NCBI GenBank assembly: GCA_910576335.1
Contig: CAJTIU010000029.1
Span: 1-64,000, forward strand
From: Lachnospiraceae bacterium
GTDB lineage: Bacteria > Bacillota > Clostridia > Lachnospirales > Lachnospiraceae
Length of the DNA stretch: 64,000 nucleotides
Direction of reading: 5' to 3'
A program made the translations under genes and the position numbers. Positions 43,095-52,482 of the stretch are shown piece by piece (positions within the stretch are counted from its first letter, which is position 1; each line of letters opens with the position of its first letter). Under the pieces are notes generated by a model that saw only the letters and a list, made by a program, of their open reading frames with translations, searched no databases and was not told where the DNA came from.

Positions 43095-44102
43095 ATGAAA
43101 AGAACGGTAGTAAGTGTATTCATGGTGTTAGCCATGACAGTGATGATGGCAGCAGGATGTGGAAAAGGAAATGAGGGATCACAGGATGCGGGTTCGGGAA
43201 AAAGCGAAGGCGGAAAGGACGGAGCCTACAAGGTGGCGTTCCTGCCGACAGATATGTCTCTGACATTTGCGTCATGGCTTGCAGATGAATTGACAACAGC
43301 ATTTGAGGAGTATGATGATATGGAATTAACGGTCATCGACAGCCAGAACGTACTGGAGACGCAGATCAGTAATATGGAGACCTGTGTATCACAGGGATAT
43401 GATTACATTATCCTGCTTCCGATTGAGCCGGCAGCAGAGGATGATATTGTTGCAGGCTATATTGAACAGGGAACGCCGATGATGAATATTAATCTTGATG
43501 ATGGCGGTGTTGAGAAGGCTTCAAGCGTAGTTGCGAACCCGTATGATCTAGGAACGGTTGTTGCAGAGTATGCAAAGGAACAGATCGCAGACGATGCCAA
43601 TGTTGTTGTCCTGTTAGGTCCTTCTGGAAATACCGATTCCATTGAACGCCGCAGGGCATATGAGGATGTATTTAAAGATTCCAATCTTAATATTATGGAA
43701 GAACAGATTGGCGACTGGGAAAAATCAAAAGGTATGGAATTCATGGAGAGCTGGATTCAGGTACATGGAGATCAGATTGATGCAGTATTGTCTATGAATG
43801 ATGCCATGGCAATCGGAGCGATTGAGGCTGCAAAGGATGCAAAATTAGATGATATTAAGTTCTTCGGTGTTGACGGGCTTGCAGATGCGGCAGTATCGAT
43901 CGAGGATGGCGGACTTGATGCAACAGCTCTTCAGGACGCTCAGGTTATGGCAAAGGAAGGCGCACGCGTTGCCCATGAAGTACTGACTGGAGAGAATAAA
44001 GAAGGGTTTGAGAAAGTCGAGATTCCGGTAACATTAATCACATCTGAAAATGTTGCTGAATTCATTCAGAGATATACAGAAAACGGAATGCTTACAGAAT
44101 AA
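43095..44102 (+). CDS. Sugar ABC transporter substrate-binding lipoprotein
   Basis: The 335-residue protein has a lipoprotein signal peptide with lipobox MAAGC and a type 1 periplasmic-binding fold (Peripla_BP_4): YKVAFLPTDMSLTFASWLADE, VVVLLGPSGNTDSIERRRAYE, AVLSMNDAMAIGA and FFGVDGLADA. It captures the sugar outside the membrane and delivers it to the permease. AGGAGG precedes the ATG. It is the third transport component of the operon; the ligand would identify the substrate of the whole pathway. Confidence 0.94.
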   Translation: MKRTVVSVFMVLAMTVMMAAGCGKGNEGSQDAGSGKSEGGKDGAYKVAFLPTDMSLTFASWLADELTTAFEEYDDMELTVIDSQNVLETQISNMETCVSQGYDYIILLPIEPAAEDDIVAGYIEQGTPMMNINLDDGGVEKASSVVANPYDLGTVVAEYAKEQIADDANVVVLLGPSGNTDSIERRRAYEDVFKDSNLNIMEEQIGDWEKSKGMEFMESWIQVHGDQIDAVLSMNDAMAIGAIEAAKDAKLDDIKFFGVDGLADAAVSIEDGGLDATALQDAQVMAKEGARVAHEVLTGENKEGFEKVEIPVTLITSENVAEFIQRYTENGMLTE

Positions 44103-44135
44103 TCTTAAAAATATTTATTACGGAGGTAAACAGAT

Positions 44136-45155
44136 ATGAAACAGGCAGTATTAACAGGACCGGAAACGATCGAATACAGTGAGATTGAAAAGCCGGAAAT
44201 CAGACCGAATGAAATATTGATGAAAGTGAAAAATATAGGAATCTGTGGATCAGATATTCATGCTTATTACGGGAAGCATCCATTTATGTCCTTTCCGATC
44301 CGTCTTGGGCATGAGATGGCGGGAGAAGTGGTTGAGACAGGGAGCGATGTAAAGGATATAAAGACCGGGGAGCTGATTACGGTTATGCCACAGGAATTCT
44401 GCCATGAATGCGAGCCGTGTAAAGCAGGAAGATATAATATCTGCAATACCCTGAACGTAATCGGCTGTCAGACGCCTGGCGCTGCCTGTGAATATTTTAA
44501 TGTTGATGCAGCCCTGGCTAAGAAAATCCCGGAGGGCATGACGGCAGAGGCTGCAGCGACCATTGAACCGGCGGCAGTCGGGGTACATGCGGTAAGAAGG
44601 TGCGGAAGTGTTGCGGGGAAAAATGTAGTTGTTATGGGCGCTGGAACGATTGGAAACGTGACAGCACAGGCAGCAATGGCTGAAGGTGCTAAAAGCGTTC
44701 TGGTGACAGATCTGTCGGAGTATCGCCTGGAACTTGCGAAGCAATGTGGAATTCCACACGCAGTGAATACAGGAAAGGTATCTATGAAGGAGGCTGTCAG
44801 CCAGGCATTTGGCGAAGAGGGCGCTGATATTTTCTTTGAATGTGTCGGGATAGAAGCTACTGTGAATCAGGCAATTGAATGCTCCAAGAAAGGAAATGAT
44901 ATTGTAATCGTTGGTGTATTCGGCAAAAATCCCGAGGTGAATTTGTCATGGGTGCAAGACAGGGAGCTCCGCATCTGCGGATCATTGATGTATGTAGAGA
45001 AAGACTTCCAGGATACGATTGATTATATGGCTGAGGGGAAGATCCGGATGAAGCCGTTGATCTCAAAAGTATTCCCATTTTGTCAATATGCAGAAGCGTA
45101 CAAATATATTGAGCAGAATAAAGATACTAGTATGAAAATTATCATTGAAATATAA
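44136..45155 (+). CDS. Zinc-dependent polyol/alcohol dehydrogenase (MDR family)
   Basis: The 339-residue enzyme shows both zinc sites: catalytic Cys in GICGSDIHAYYG (Cys37) with GHE near residue 61, and structural Cys cluster CHECEPCKAGRYNIC near 90-104. The cofactor motif GAGTIGN follows in the Rossmann domain. It resembles sorbitol/galactitol dehydrogenases, which oxidise hexitols to ketohexoses with NAD. GGAGG precedes the ATG. Its place in the operon suggests that the imported compound may be a hexitol. Confidence 0.9.
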   Translation: MKQAVLTGPETIEYSEIEKPEIRPNEILMKVKNIGICGSDIHAYYGKHPFMSFPIRLGHEMAGEVVETGSDVKDIKTGELITVMPQEFCHECEPCKAGRYNICNTLNVIGCQTPGAACEYFNVDAALAKKIPEGMTAEAAATIEPAAVGVHAVRRCGSVAGKNVVVMGAGTIGNVTAQAAMAEGAKSVLVTDLSEYRLELAKQCGIPHAVNTGKVSMKEAVSQAFGEEGADIFFECVGIEATVNQAIECSKKGNDIVIVGVFGKNPEVNLSWVQDRELRICGSLMYVEKDFQDTIDYMAEGKIRMKPLISKVFPFCQYAEAYKYIEQNKDTSMKIIIEI

Positions 45156-45162
45156 GAGTAGA

Positions 45163-45197
45163 AGAGCCGCAGACCGGATATACCGGTCTGCGGCTCT
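45163..45197 (+). other. Intercistronic hairpin upstream of the aldolase gene
   Basis: AGAGCCGCAGACCGG (45163-45177) pairs perfectly with CCGGTCTGCGGCTCT (45183-45197) around a 5-nt loop. AAAGGAG follows at once and the start codon is 14 bp away, with no T run. It probably stabilises the mRNA or tunes aldolase translation rather than ending transcription. Confidence 0.8.
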
Positions 45198-45211
45198 GAA
45201 AGGAGTTTCTT

Positions 45212-46066
45212 ATGGCATTAGTTGGTTCATCTGAGCTGTTAAAAAAGGCTCAGCAGGGAAGATATGCGATTGGTGCATTCAACGCAGAAAATATGGAAAT
45301 GGTGCAGGCGATTATAGATGCTGCAGACGAAATGAAATCTCCGGTGATTATTCAGACGACACCGTCAACGGTAGCTTACGCAGGCCCTGATATGTATCAG
45401 AAAATGGTTTCAGTAAAAGCAGAGGAAGTATCCGTTCCGGTTGTGATGCACCTGGATCACGGAAACAGCTTTGAATTATGCAGGAGGTCAGTAGAATCCG
45501 GCTATACATCCATTATGATAGACGGTTCCGGTTTGTCCTATAATGAGAATGTGGAACTTAGCAGGCGGACTGCAGACATGGCAAGGGCGGAGGGAGTTGA
45601 TACAGAAGCAGAGCTCGGGACAGTAGGCGGAAAAGAAGATAGCCACGAGGTGTCTGATAAGGATGCATTATATACAAATCCGGCGCAGGCGGTAGATTTT
45701 ATAGCCAGGACAGGAATCCAGTCTCTGGCAGTAGCAATAGGGACTGCACACGGATTTTATAAAGGAGAGCCAAGACTGGATTTTGACAGATTGTCAGAAA
45801 TCCGCAATGTTGTTTCAATCCCTCTTGTACTCCATGGAGCCTCCGGTGTTCCAGATGAGATGATTAAAATGTCCGTTGAACTCGGGATCTGCAAGGTAAA
45901 TTTTGCAACAGAACTTAGAGCAGCATATACAAAAGGTGTAAGAAGCATCTTAAAAGAGGATGGGATCTTCGATCCGAAAAAATACAGCGCAGCCGGTCGT
46001 GAGGCAGTAAGGCAGCTTGTAAAAGAAAAGATTCTTCTTTTAGGAAGTGAAGGTTCAGCCCTTTAA
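45212..46066 (+). CDS. Class II aldolase (fructose/tagatose-bisphosphate, GatY/KbaY-like)
   Basis: The 284-residue zinc aldolase has YAIGAFNAENMEMVQAII, the metal-binding HLDHGN near residue 81, GTVGGKED, GTAHGFYKGEP and LHGASGVPDE. It cleaves a ketose phosphate to dihydroxyacetone phosphate plus an aldehyde. Pairing with a GatZ-like gene in the same operon favours tagatose-1,6-bisphosphate; a ketose-1-phosphate is possible if the PfkB kinase acts at C1. AAAGGAG precedes the ATG. It is the last operon gene. Confidence 0.92.
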   Translation: MALVGSSELLKKAQQGRYAIGAFNAENMEMVQAIIDAADEMKSPVIIQTTPSTVAYAGPDMYQKMVSVKAEEVSVPVVMHLDHGNSFELCRRSVESGYTSIMIDGSGLSYNENVELSRRTADMARAEGVDTEAELGTVGGKEDSHEVSDKDALYTNPAQAVDFIARTGIQSLAVAIGTAHGFYKGEPRLDFDRLSEIRNVVSIPLVLHGASGVPDEMIKMSVELGICKVNFATELRAAYTKGVRSILKEDGIFDPKKYSAAGREAVRQLVKEKILLLGSEGSAL

Positions 46067-46069
46067 AAT

Positions 46070-46289
46070 GCAGAAAGTGCTTGTTCCTGAATTGATTTTG
46101 GCGTATACTGTGATAAATTGTTGCTATAGGGAAACTGGTACATTATTGATGTATCCCATGACATTTTCAGAGTTTCTGAGGGCGGACGGCGTGGAAAGGC
46201 TTCGCATAATATATAAAGATGGATTAGGGGACTTGCTGCCTGCTAATGCCTATGCAGATTTGACAGATTGTAGTAAGATAGATGTGTAA
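46070..46289 (+). pseudogene. Fragment of an AAA_14/DUF4143-type ATPase
   Basis: A short frame encodes GTLLMYPMTFSEFLRADG, which matches the MYPMTFEEFL-type segment in the middle of AAA_14/DUF4143 ATPases. The P-loop and the C-terminal DUF4143 domain are missing, and no ribosome binding site precedes it. It is a relic in the 313-bp gap between the operon and the next gene; the remainder (46290-46379) holds only the leader of that gene. Confidence 0.5.
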
Positions 46290-46379
46290 AGTATAAATCC
46301 ATGTATTTTTATGCAGACATGGAACGAATATCTCTGATGCATATACTTGAGCGAAAAATAAGAGAATGGAGGAAGTGAA

Positions 46380-47060
46380 ATGAAAAGACAGTTAAAAAGA
46401 ATGTCTGTATTAGCATTTGCCATAATCCTGGCCTTACAGCCTGTAAGTGTAGTACAGGCATCCGCCAGGTCAAATGCTGCAAATGTTCTGAAGTACTACA
46501 AGAAAGGGGACATCAGCAAGGCGAAAAAGTACAATAAGAAGCTGGCAAAAAAAGCAAGTAAGTCCTGTATAAAAAAGCTGTCAAAAAAGGCAAAAGCAGC
46601 ATACCGCAAGGCAGTAAGCTCATATAGCTTTAACCAGGGGAGATCTACCATGAAATCCCTGTGGGGCTATTATCTTGCTGATCTGGACGGAGACAAAAAA
46701 GCGGAGCTCATGGTAAGACACGGTACCTGCGAGGCAGATGTACAGACAACTGTATACAAGTATAAGAATGGAAAAGCGAAGAGGATCGGGACCATATACT
46801 CGGGACACACCACCTACTATGATTACCCGGGGAATGCCGGTGTGATCTCGGTAGAAGGCCATATGGGCTATGAGGCAGTAAGTACATTATCCATGAAAGG
46901 CGGAAAGCTGAAACAAAAAAATTATGGCGCGAGGGATCTGAACAAGACATTCACCAGCAGCAAAGGAGCCGACTGGTTCCCCTTCCGTCAGCAATTAGAT
47001 GACCACATCAAATACGATGCAAAATATCATGCATCATTAATCCTGAAAGATTTAAAATAA
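46380..47060 (+). CDS. Secreted Lys-rich protein of unknown function
   Basis: The 226-residue product has a clear Sec signal peptide (MKRQLKRMSVLAFAIILALQ, cleavage after VQASA), then a Lys/Ala-rich helical region (residues 35-75) and a C-terminal domain starting WGYYLADLDGDKKAELMVRHG. That segment resembles the short acidic D-x-D-G-D repeat of FG-GAP/dockerin-like calcium loops. GGAGG lies upstream of ATG 46380. It has the same general style as the damaged gene at 35153. Function unknown. Confidence 0.7.
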   Translation: MKRQLKRMSVLAFAIILALQPVSVVQASARSNAANVLKYYKKGDISKAKKYNKKLAKKASKSCIKKLSKKAKAAYRKAVSSYSFNQGRSTMKSLWGYYLADLDGDKKAELMVRHGTCEADVQTTVYKYKNGKAKRIGTIYSGHTTYYDYPGNAGVISVEGHMGYEAVSTLSMKGGKLKQKNYGARDLNKTFTSSKGADWFPFRQQLDDHIKYDAKYHASLILKDLK

Positions 47061-47064
47061 ACGA

Positions 47065-47105
47065 GAGAGGGGGCATACAGACAGCTGTTCTGTATGCCCC
47101 CTCTC
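47065..47105 (+). terminator. Strong hairpin after the secreted-protein gene
   Basis: GAGAGGGGGCATACAGA (47065-47081) pairs perfectly with TCTGTATGCCCCCTCTC (47089-47105) around a 7-nt loop. No T run follows, so it is either an atypical terminator or a 3' stabiliser. Confidence 0.6.
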
Positions 47106-47135
47106 ATGCCAGCATTTCAAATATTACAAACTTAT

Positions 47136-47299
47136 AAACGTTCGTTGCTATTTACAGACTAACCGTCCGCTCATAGTAACGATTCGGGGCGGCATTCCAA
47201 GTTTTGCTACGCAAAAACCGCCCCTAACCTCTGCATCATGTTCTCACGGAATGCGTAGCTTACGCGCATTCCTGAGCCGTGAATAGTAACAAACGTTCC
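47136..47299. repeat. Inverted-repeat element with GTTACTATTCACGG ends
   Basis: The left end AAACGTTCGTTGCTATTTACAG (about 47136) is mirrored by the right end CCGTGAATAGTAAC-AAACGTT (47277-47297). Inside lie two further hairpins, GGGGCGG/CCGCCCC (47186-47225 region) and GGAATGCG/CGCATTCC (47248-47273). It has no coding capacity and looks like a small non-autonomous repeat; cores at 5712, 9932 and 32206 are shorter relatives. Confidence 0.65.
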
Positions 47300-47399
47300 A
47301 TTAATAATTTACAGGAAAGTATAAATTTGTTGAATTGCGCCTTAGATAGTGCTAGAATGGAGAATGAGTAAATTTACGGACAAGGAGTATTCTATCAAA

Positions 47400-49967
47400 A
47401 TGGGTCTACTACAAAAATTATTTGGAACACATAGTGAGAATGAATTGAAACGTATTTATCCGATCGCAGATGCGATCGAGGCATTAGAGCCTTCCATGAA
47501 GGAACTTTCCGACAGTGAGCTTAAGGCCAAAACAAAGGAGTTCAAGGAAAGGCTTCATGCAGGAGAGACATTAGACGATATTTTACCAGAAGCATTTGCA
47601 GCTGTAAGGGAAGCATCTGTTCGTACCATTGGGCTCAGGCATTTCCGGGTACAGCTGATTGGCGGCATCATCCTTCATCAGGGGCGTATTGCTGAGATGA
47701 AGACCGGTGAAGGAAAGACGCTGGTATCCACCCTCCCGGCTTATTTAAATGCCCTGACAGGGGAGGGCGTCCACATTGTAACTGTAAATGATTACCTGGC
47801 AAAGCGTGATGCCGAGTGGATGGGACAGATTCACGAGTTCCTGGGACTGAAGGTCGGAGTTGTCCTTAACAGTATGGACAACGACGAGAGGCGTGAGGCG
47901 TACAACTGTGATATTACTTATGTGACGAATAATGAGCTGGGATTTGACTACCTGAGAGATAATATGGTTATTTATAAGGAAGAGCTGGTACAGCGGGGTC
48001 TGAAATATGCCATTATCGATGAGGTGGACTCGGTTCTGATTGATGAAGCGAGAACTCCGCTTATCATCTCCGGACAGAGCGGGAAGTCCACGAAGCTTTA
48101 TGAGGCGTGTGATATTCTTGCCCGTCAGTTAGAGAGGGGCGAGGCCAGCGGCGAATTCAGTAAGATGAATGCCATCATGGGCGAGGAGATTGAGGAGACC
48201 GGAGACTTCATTGTAAATGAAAAGGAAAAGAACATCAACCTTACTGAGGATGGTGTAAAGAAGGTGGAAAAATTCTTTCACCTTGATAATCTTGCGGATG
48301 CAGAGAATCTGGAGATCCAGCATAATATCATCCTTGCGCTCCGTGCCCACAACCTGATGTTCCGTGATCAGGATTATGTGGTGAAGGACGAGGAGGTTCT
48401 GATTGTTGATGAATTTACAGGACGCATCATGCCAGGACGGCGTTATTCTGACGGCCTCCACCAGGCAATCGAGGCAAAGGAGCACGTAAAGGTAAAGAGA
48501 GAGAGCCGGACACTGGCAACCATTACCTTCCAGAACCTGTTTAATAAGTTTGATAAGAAGGCTGGTATGACTGGTACGGCCCTTACAGAGGAAAAAGAGT
48601 TCCGTGAGATTTATGGCATGGACGTGGTGGAGATTCCGACCAATGTCCCGGTAATCCGTCAGGATCTGGAGGATGTGGTATATAAGACACAGCGTGAGAA
48701 GTTTAAGGCAGTGTGTGATGAGATTGAGACAGCCCACGCAAAGCATCAGCCGGTGCTTGTAGGTACCATAACGATTGAGAATTCCGAGCTCTTAAGTGGA
48801 ATGCTTAAGAAACGCGGGATTAAGCACAATGTATTGAATGCCAAGTTCCATGAGATGGAAGCGGAAATCGTTGCCCAGGCCGGCGTCCATGATGCGGTAA
48901 CCATTGCCACCAACATGGCAGGACGTGGTACGGATATTAAACTTGACGATCAGGCGAGAGAGGCAGGCGGACTTAAGATTATCGGTACAGAGAGGCATGA
49001 GTCCAGGCGTATTGACAACCAGCTGCGCGGACGTTCCGGACGTCAGGGCGACCCGGGAGAATCCAGGTTTTACATTGCACTTGAGGATGACTTGATGCGC
49101 CTGTTCGGCTCGGAGAGGCTGATGGGGATCTTCGAGACGCTCGGTGTAGAGGAAGGGGAGCAGATTGAGCATAAGATGCTTTCCAGCGCGATTGAAAAGG
49201 CACAGCAGAAGATTGAGGGAAATAACTTTGGGATCCGTAAGAATCTGCTTGAATATGATCAGGTTATGAATGAGCAGAGAGAGATTATCTATGAGGAGAG
49301 ACGCAGGGTACTCGATGGGGAGAACATGCGGGATTCCATATTCCATATGATCAATGATTATCTGGAAAATGTGGTGGACAGGGAGATTCCTGCGGATGCA
49401 GATTATGAAGATTTTAACCTGTCGGCGCTGAACCGGAATATATATTCGGTAATTCCCATGGATCCGGTTACCCAGGACGAAGTAAAGAAGATGAGCCAGA
49501 AGGAGCTGAAGCACATGCTCAAGGAGCGTGCTGCAAAGGCTTATGAGGCCAAGGAATCAGAATTTCCAGAGCCGGAGCATATCCGTGAGATTGAGCGCGT
49601 CATCCTTCTGAAGGTCATTGATGCAAAATGGATGGCTCACATTGACGATATGGACCAGCTCCGCCAGGGAATCGGGCTTCAGGCATATGGCAACCGAGAT
49701 CCCAAGGTGGAATACAAGATGCTTGGATATGACATGTTCGGGGAGATGACCAGGGGGATCACCGAGGATACGGTGCGTACCCTCTTCCACATCAGAGTTG
49801 AGCAGAAGGTAGAGAGAGAGCAGGTTGCAAAGGTGACTGGTACGAATAAGGATGATACTGCCGCCCGTGCGCCAAAGAAGCGTGCGGCGAAGAAGGTTTA
49901 TCCAAATGATCCGTGTCCGTGCGGAAGCGGGAAGAAATACAAGCAGTGCTGCGGACGTAAAAAATAA
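47400..49967 (+). CDS. secA: Preprotein translocase ATPase SecA
   Basis: The 855-residue motor drives protein export through SecYEG. It starts [18 protein letters not shown] and shows Walker [10 protein letters not shown], the [14 protein letters not shown] helicase motif, the preprotein-binding region, NMAGRGTDI and the C-terminal zinc motif [14 protein letters not shown] for SecB/ribosome contact. ATG 47400 is chosen from homology; an AAGGAG lies 12 bases upstream, which is rather far, so the in-frame ATG 47364 cannot be fully excluded. Confidence 0.96.
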   Translation: MGLLQKLFGTHSENELKRIYPIADAIEALEPSMKELSDSELKAKTKEFKERLHAGETLDDILPEAFAAVREASVRTIGLRHFRVQLIGGIILHQGRIAEMKTGEGKTLVSTLPAYLNALTGEGVHIVTVNDYLAKRDAEWMGQIHEFLGLKVGVVLNSMDNDERREAYNCDITYVTNNELGFDYLRDNMVIYKEELVQRGLKYAIIDEVDSVLIDEARTPLIISGQSGKSTKLYEACDILARQLERGEASGEFSKMNAIMGEEIEETGDFIVNEKEKNINLTEDGVKKVEKFFHLDNLADAENLEIQHNIILALRAHNLMFRDQDYVVKDEEVLIVDEFTGRIMPGRRYSDGLHQAIEAKEHVKVKRESRTLATITFQNLFNKFDKKAGMTGTALTEEKEFREIYGMDVVEIPTNVPVIRQDLEDVVYKTQREKFKAVCDEIETAHAKHQPVLVGTITIENSELLSGMLKKRGIKHNVLNAKFHEMEAEIVAQAGVHDAVTIATNMAGRGTDIKLDDQAREAGGLKIIGTERHESRRIDNQLRGRSGRQGDPGESRFYIALEDDLMRLFGSERLMGIFETLGVEEGEQIEHKMLSSAIEKAQQKIEGNNFGIRKNLLEYDQVMNEQREIIYEERRRVLDGENMRDSIFHMINDYLENVVDREIPADADYEDFNLSALNRNIYSVIPMDPVTQDEVKKMSQKELKHMLKERAAKAYEAKESEFPEPEHIREIERVILLKVIDAKWMAHIDDMDQLRQGIGLQAYGNRDPKVEYKMLGYDMFGEMTRGITEDTVRTLFHIRVEQKVEREQVAKVTGTNKDDTAARAPKKRAAKKVYPNDPCPCGSGKKYKQCCGRKK

Positions 49968-50023
49968 GCAGCGGCAGCAGCTTATGACTGTGGAGGAACC
50001 AGGCAGCTGCAAAAAACGTTTAA

Positions 50024-50041
50024 AACGGTCTTGAGACCGTT
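50024..50041 (+). other. Short perfect hairpin between secA and prfB
   Basis: AACGGTCT (50024-50031) pairs with AGACCGTT (50034-50041) around two bases. It has no T run and lies 35 bp before prfB. Confidence 0.5.
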
Positions 50042-50076
50042 AATCATAAAAAATATATGAGAAGAGGTGACAGGAA

Positions 50077-51196
50077 GTGGTTGAACTTGACCAGTTTAAA
50101 AGTATAATCAGTGCATACGAAGAACCTCTTGCCGGAATGAGGGATTCACTTTGACATCCCTGGCAGGGAGAAACGGATTGAGGAGCTTGAAAGGAAGATC
50201 GAGGAACCAGGATTTTGGGACAGCCCGGAAGAATCCCAAAGGATTATGAAAGAGTTAAAGCAGCTTCAGGAGCTTACAAAAACCATCTATGCACTGTATG
50301 CGAAGTATGAAGATATCCAGGTGCTCATTGAGATGGGCTACGAGGAGGAGGATCCTTCTCTGCCAGGAGAGATCCGGGCAGAGCTTGACGAGTTTGAGGA
50401 GGCATTTGAGAGTCTCCGGATACAGACGCTTCTTTCAGGAGAATATGATTCCTGCAATGCGATCGTCACGCTCCATGCAGGTGCGGGCGGCACGGAGTCC
50501 TGCGACTGGGCGGGCATGCTGTACCGCATGTACAGCCGGTGGTCGGAGAAAAAGGGATTCTCCATCCAGGTGCTTGATTACCTGGACGGGGATATTACAG
50601 GAATTAAGGCAATTACCTTTGAGGTAAATGGAGAAAATGCATATGGCTATCTGAAGTCAGAAAAGGGTGTACACCGGCTGGTGAGGATTTCGCCTTTTAA
50701 CGCAGCGGGCAAGCGGCAGACATCCTTTGCGTCTTGCGATGTTGTCCCAGATATAGAGGATGAGATTGATATTGAGATTGCGGAAGATGAGCTGAAGATT
50801 GATACCTACCGGGCGAGCGGCGCAGGCGGCCAGCATGTGAATAAGACATCTTCCGCTATTCGTATTACACATCTTCCTACCGGGATTGTAGTACAGTGCC
50901 AGAATGAGCGTTCCCAGCATTTTAATAAGGAAAAGGCAATGCAGATGCTCAAGGTGCGTCTTAAGCTGATGAAAGAGCAGGAACAGGCGGAGAAGGTATC
51001 CGATATCCGGGGCGAAGTGAAGGAAATCGGCTTTGGAAATCAGATCCGGTCCTATGTCATGCAGCCGTACACACTTGTGAAGGATCACAGGACGAATACA
51101 GAAAATGGCAATGTGACGGCAGTACTGGATGGAAATCTGGATTCATTTATCAATGCATATTTAAAGATGGCTGTAAACGGCCAGAGGGAGGAATAA
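50077..51196 (+). CDS. prfB: Peptide chain release factor 2 (programmed +1 frameshift)
   Basis: GTG 50077 with GAGGTG upstream opens a 25-codon frame ending in CTT TGA C at 50149-50155. A +1 shift at CTT into GAC continues a 347-codon frame to 51196, giving a protein of about 372 residues, the normal RF2 length. The second part has SPFNAAGKRQTSF and the catalytic GGQ loop RASGAGGQHVNKT. RF2 releases peptides at UGA/UAA; low RF2 levels favour the shift, an autoregulatory loop. hom starts 2 bp after the stop. Confidence 0.97.
50149..50155 (+). promoter_or_regulatory. prfB programmed frameshift site CTTTGAC
   Basis: The slippery CTT codon is followed by the in-frame TGA (50152-50154) and C. AGGG at 50140-50143 upstream can act as the internal Shine-Dalgarno stimulator, slightly further away than in E. 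coli. Confidence 0.95.
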
Positions 51197-51198
51197 AA

Positions 51199-52419
51199 GT
51201 GATCAATATAGCGGTGATGGGATATGGAACAGTAGGCTCGGGAGTTGTGGAAGTAATTAATACAAACGGCGCCAGGATTAATCAGAGGATCGGTGAGGAG
51301 CTGAACGTGAAATACGTCCTGGATCTCAGAGACTTCCCCGGAGACCCGGTTCAGGAAAAGATTGTCCATGATTTTGAGACAATTATTCAGGATGAGGATG
51401 TAAAAATTGTGGTAGAGGTTATGGGTGGAATCGAGCCTGCCTATACCTTTGTAAAGAGGAGCTTAAAGGCAGGGAAGAGCGTTGCGACATCCAATAAGGC
51501 ACTTGTGGCGAAACATGGCGCAGAACTTCTGTCTATTGCGAAGGAAAAGAACATTAATTTCTTATTCGAGGCCAGTGTCGGAGGCGGGATTCCGATTATC
51601 CGCCCTCTGAATTCTTCTCTTACAGCAGATGAGATTGAGGAGATCACAGGCATTTTAAACGGAACAACGAATTATATGCTGACCAAGATGTTTTATGAGG
51701 GCGCTGATTATGACACAGTGCTTAAGGAAGCGCAGGCAAATGGTTATGCGGAGAGAAATCCGGAGGCAGATGTAGAAGGGTATGATGCCTGCAGAAAGAT
51801 TGCGATTCTGTCATCCCTGATCTCCGGACAGCAGGTGGACTTTGAAGATATATACTGTGAAGGAATTACGGAGATTACTGTTGAGGATATGAAGTATGCA
51901 AAGGCCATGGGAACAACCATTAAACTGCTGGCGTCCAGTAAGCGTCACGGGAACCACCTTCATGCAATTGTTGCTCCCTGCATGCTCTATCCAGAGCACC
52001 CTCTCTATAATGTAAATGGAGTATTCAACTCCATCTTTGTCCATGGAAATGTACTGGGTGATGCCATGTTCTATGGAAGCGGCGCAGGAAAGCTCCCCAC
52101 AGCCAGCGCGGTTGTGGCGGATGTGGTAGATGCGGCAAAGCATCTGAACCGGAACATTATGACCATGTGGGATCAGGAAAAGCTCAGACTTGAAGACAAG
52201 TCAGATGCCAAGAGGCGCTTCTTTATCAGGATGAAGGGGGATGCAGACAAGCTGCTTGTGGATCTTCAGTATTCCTTCGGAGAAATTGAGCTGGTACATG
52301 CAGACGGCCTTGAGGGAGAGTTCGGATTCGTGACTCCGGTTATGATGGAGGGCGATTATGATACAAGAGCAAAGAGCTATAAAGATCAGATTCTGCATAT
52401 GATCAGGATAGAAGATTAA
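51199..52419 (+). CDS. hom: Homoserine dehydrogenase
   Basis: The 406-residue enzyme reduces aspartate semialdehyde to homoserine. It has the NAD(P)-binding motif GYGTVGSGV (residues 8-16), TSNKALVAKHG, the catalytic region GGGIPIIRPL and GILNGTTNYMLT, and a C-terminal ACT domain (RFFIRMKGDADKLL) for threonine feedback. GTG 51199 follows GGGAGG at 51186-51191. It lies in a prfB-hom-mutase-like-lysC series. Confidence 0.95.
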   Translation: MINIAVMGYGTVGSGVVEVINTNGARINQRIGEELNVKYVLDLRDFPGDPVQEKIVHDFETIIQDEDVKIVVEVMGGIEPAYTFVKRSLKAGKSVATSNKALVAKHGAELLSIAKEKNINFLFEASVGGGIPIIRPLNSSLTADEIEEITGILNGTTNYMLTKMFYEGADYDTVLKEAQANGYAERNPEADVEGYDACRKIAILSSLISGQQVDFEDIYCEGITEITVEDMKYAKAMGTTIKLLASSKRHGNHLHAIVAPCMLYPEHPLYNVNGVFNSIFVHGNVLGDAMFYGSGAGKLPTASAVVADVVDAAKHLNRNIMTMWDQEKLRLEDKSDAKRRFFIRMKGDADKLLVDLQYSFGEIELVHADGLEGEFGFVTPVMMEGDYDTRAKSYKDQILHMIRIED

Positions 52420-52429
52420 TGGTAACAGG

Positions 52430-52464
52430 GTACAGCAGCGGGAGTAAGAGTCCCGCTGCTGTAC
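52430..52464 (+). other. Intercistronic hairpin downstream of hom
   Basis: GTACAGCAGCGGGA (52430-52443) pairs perfectly with TCCCGCTGCTGTAC (52451-52464) around a 7-nt loop, 18 bp before the next start codon. It lacks a T run; a GGTGAGGAG ribosome binding site follows directly. Confidence 0.8.
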
Positions 52465-52482
52465 TGGTGAGGAGACAGACGG

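Noticed and set aside
50077-50154. prfB as a pseudogene because of an early TGA
   Set aside because: CTTTGAC is the conserved programmed +1 frameshift site and the downstream frame is complete.
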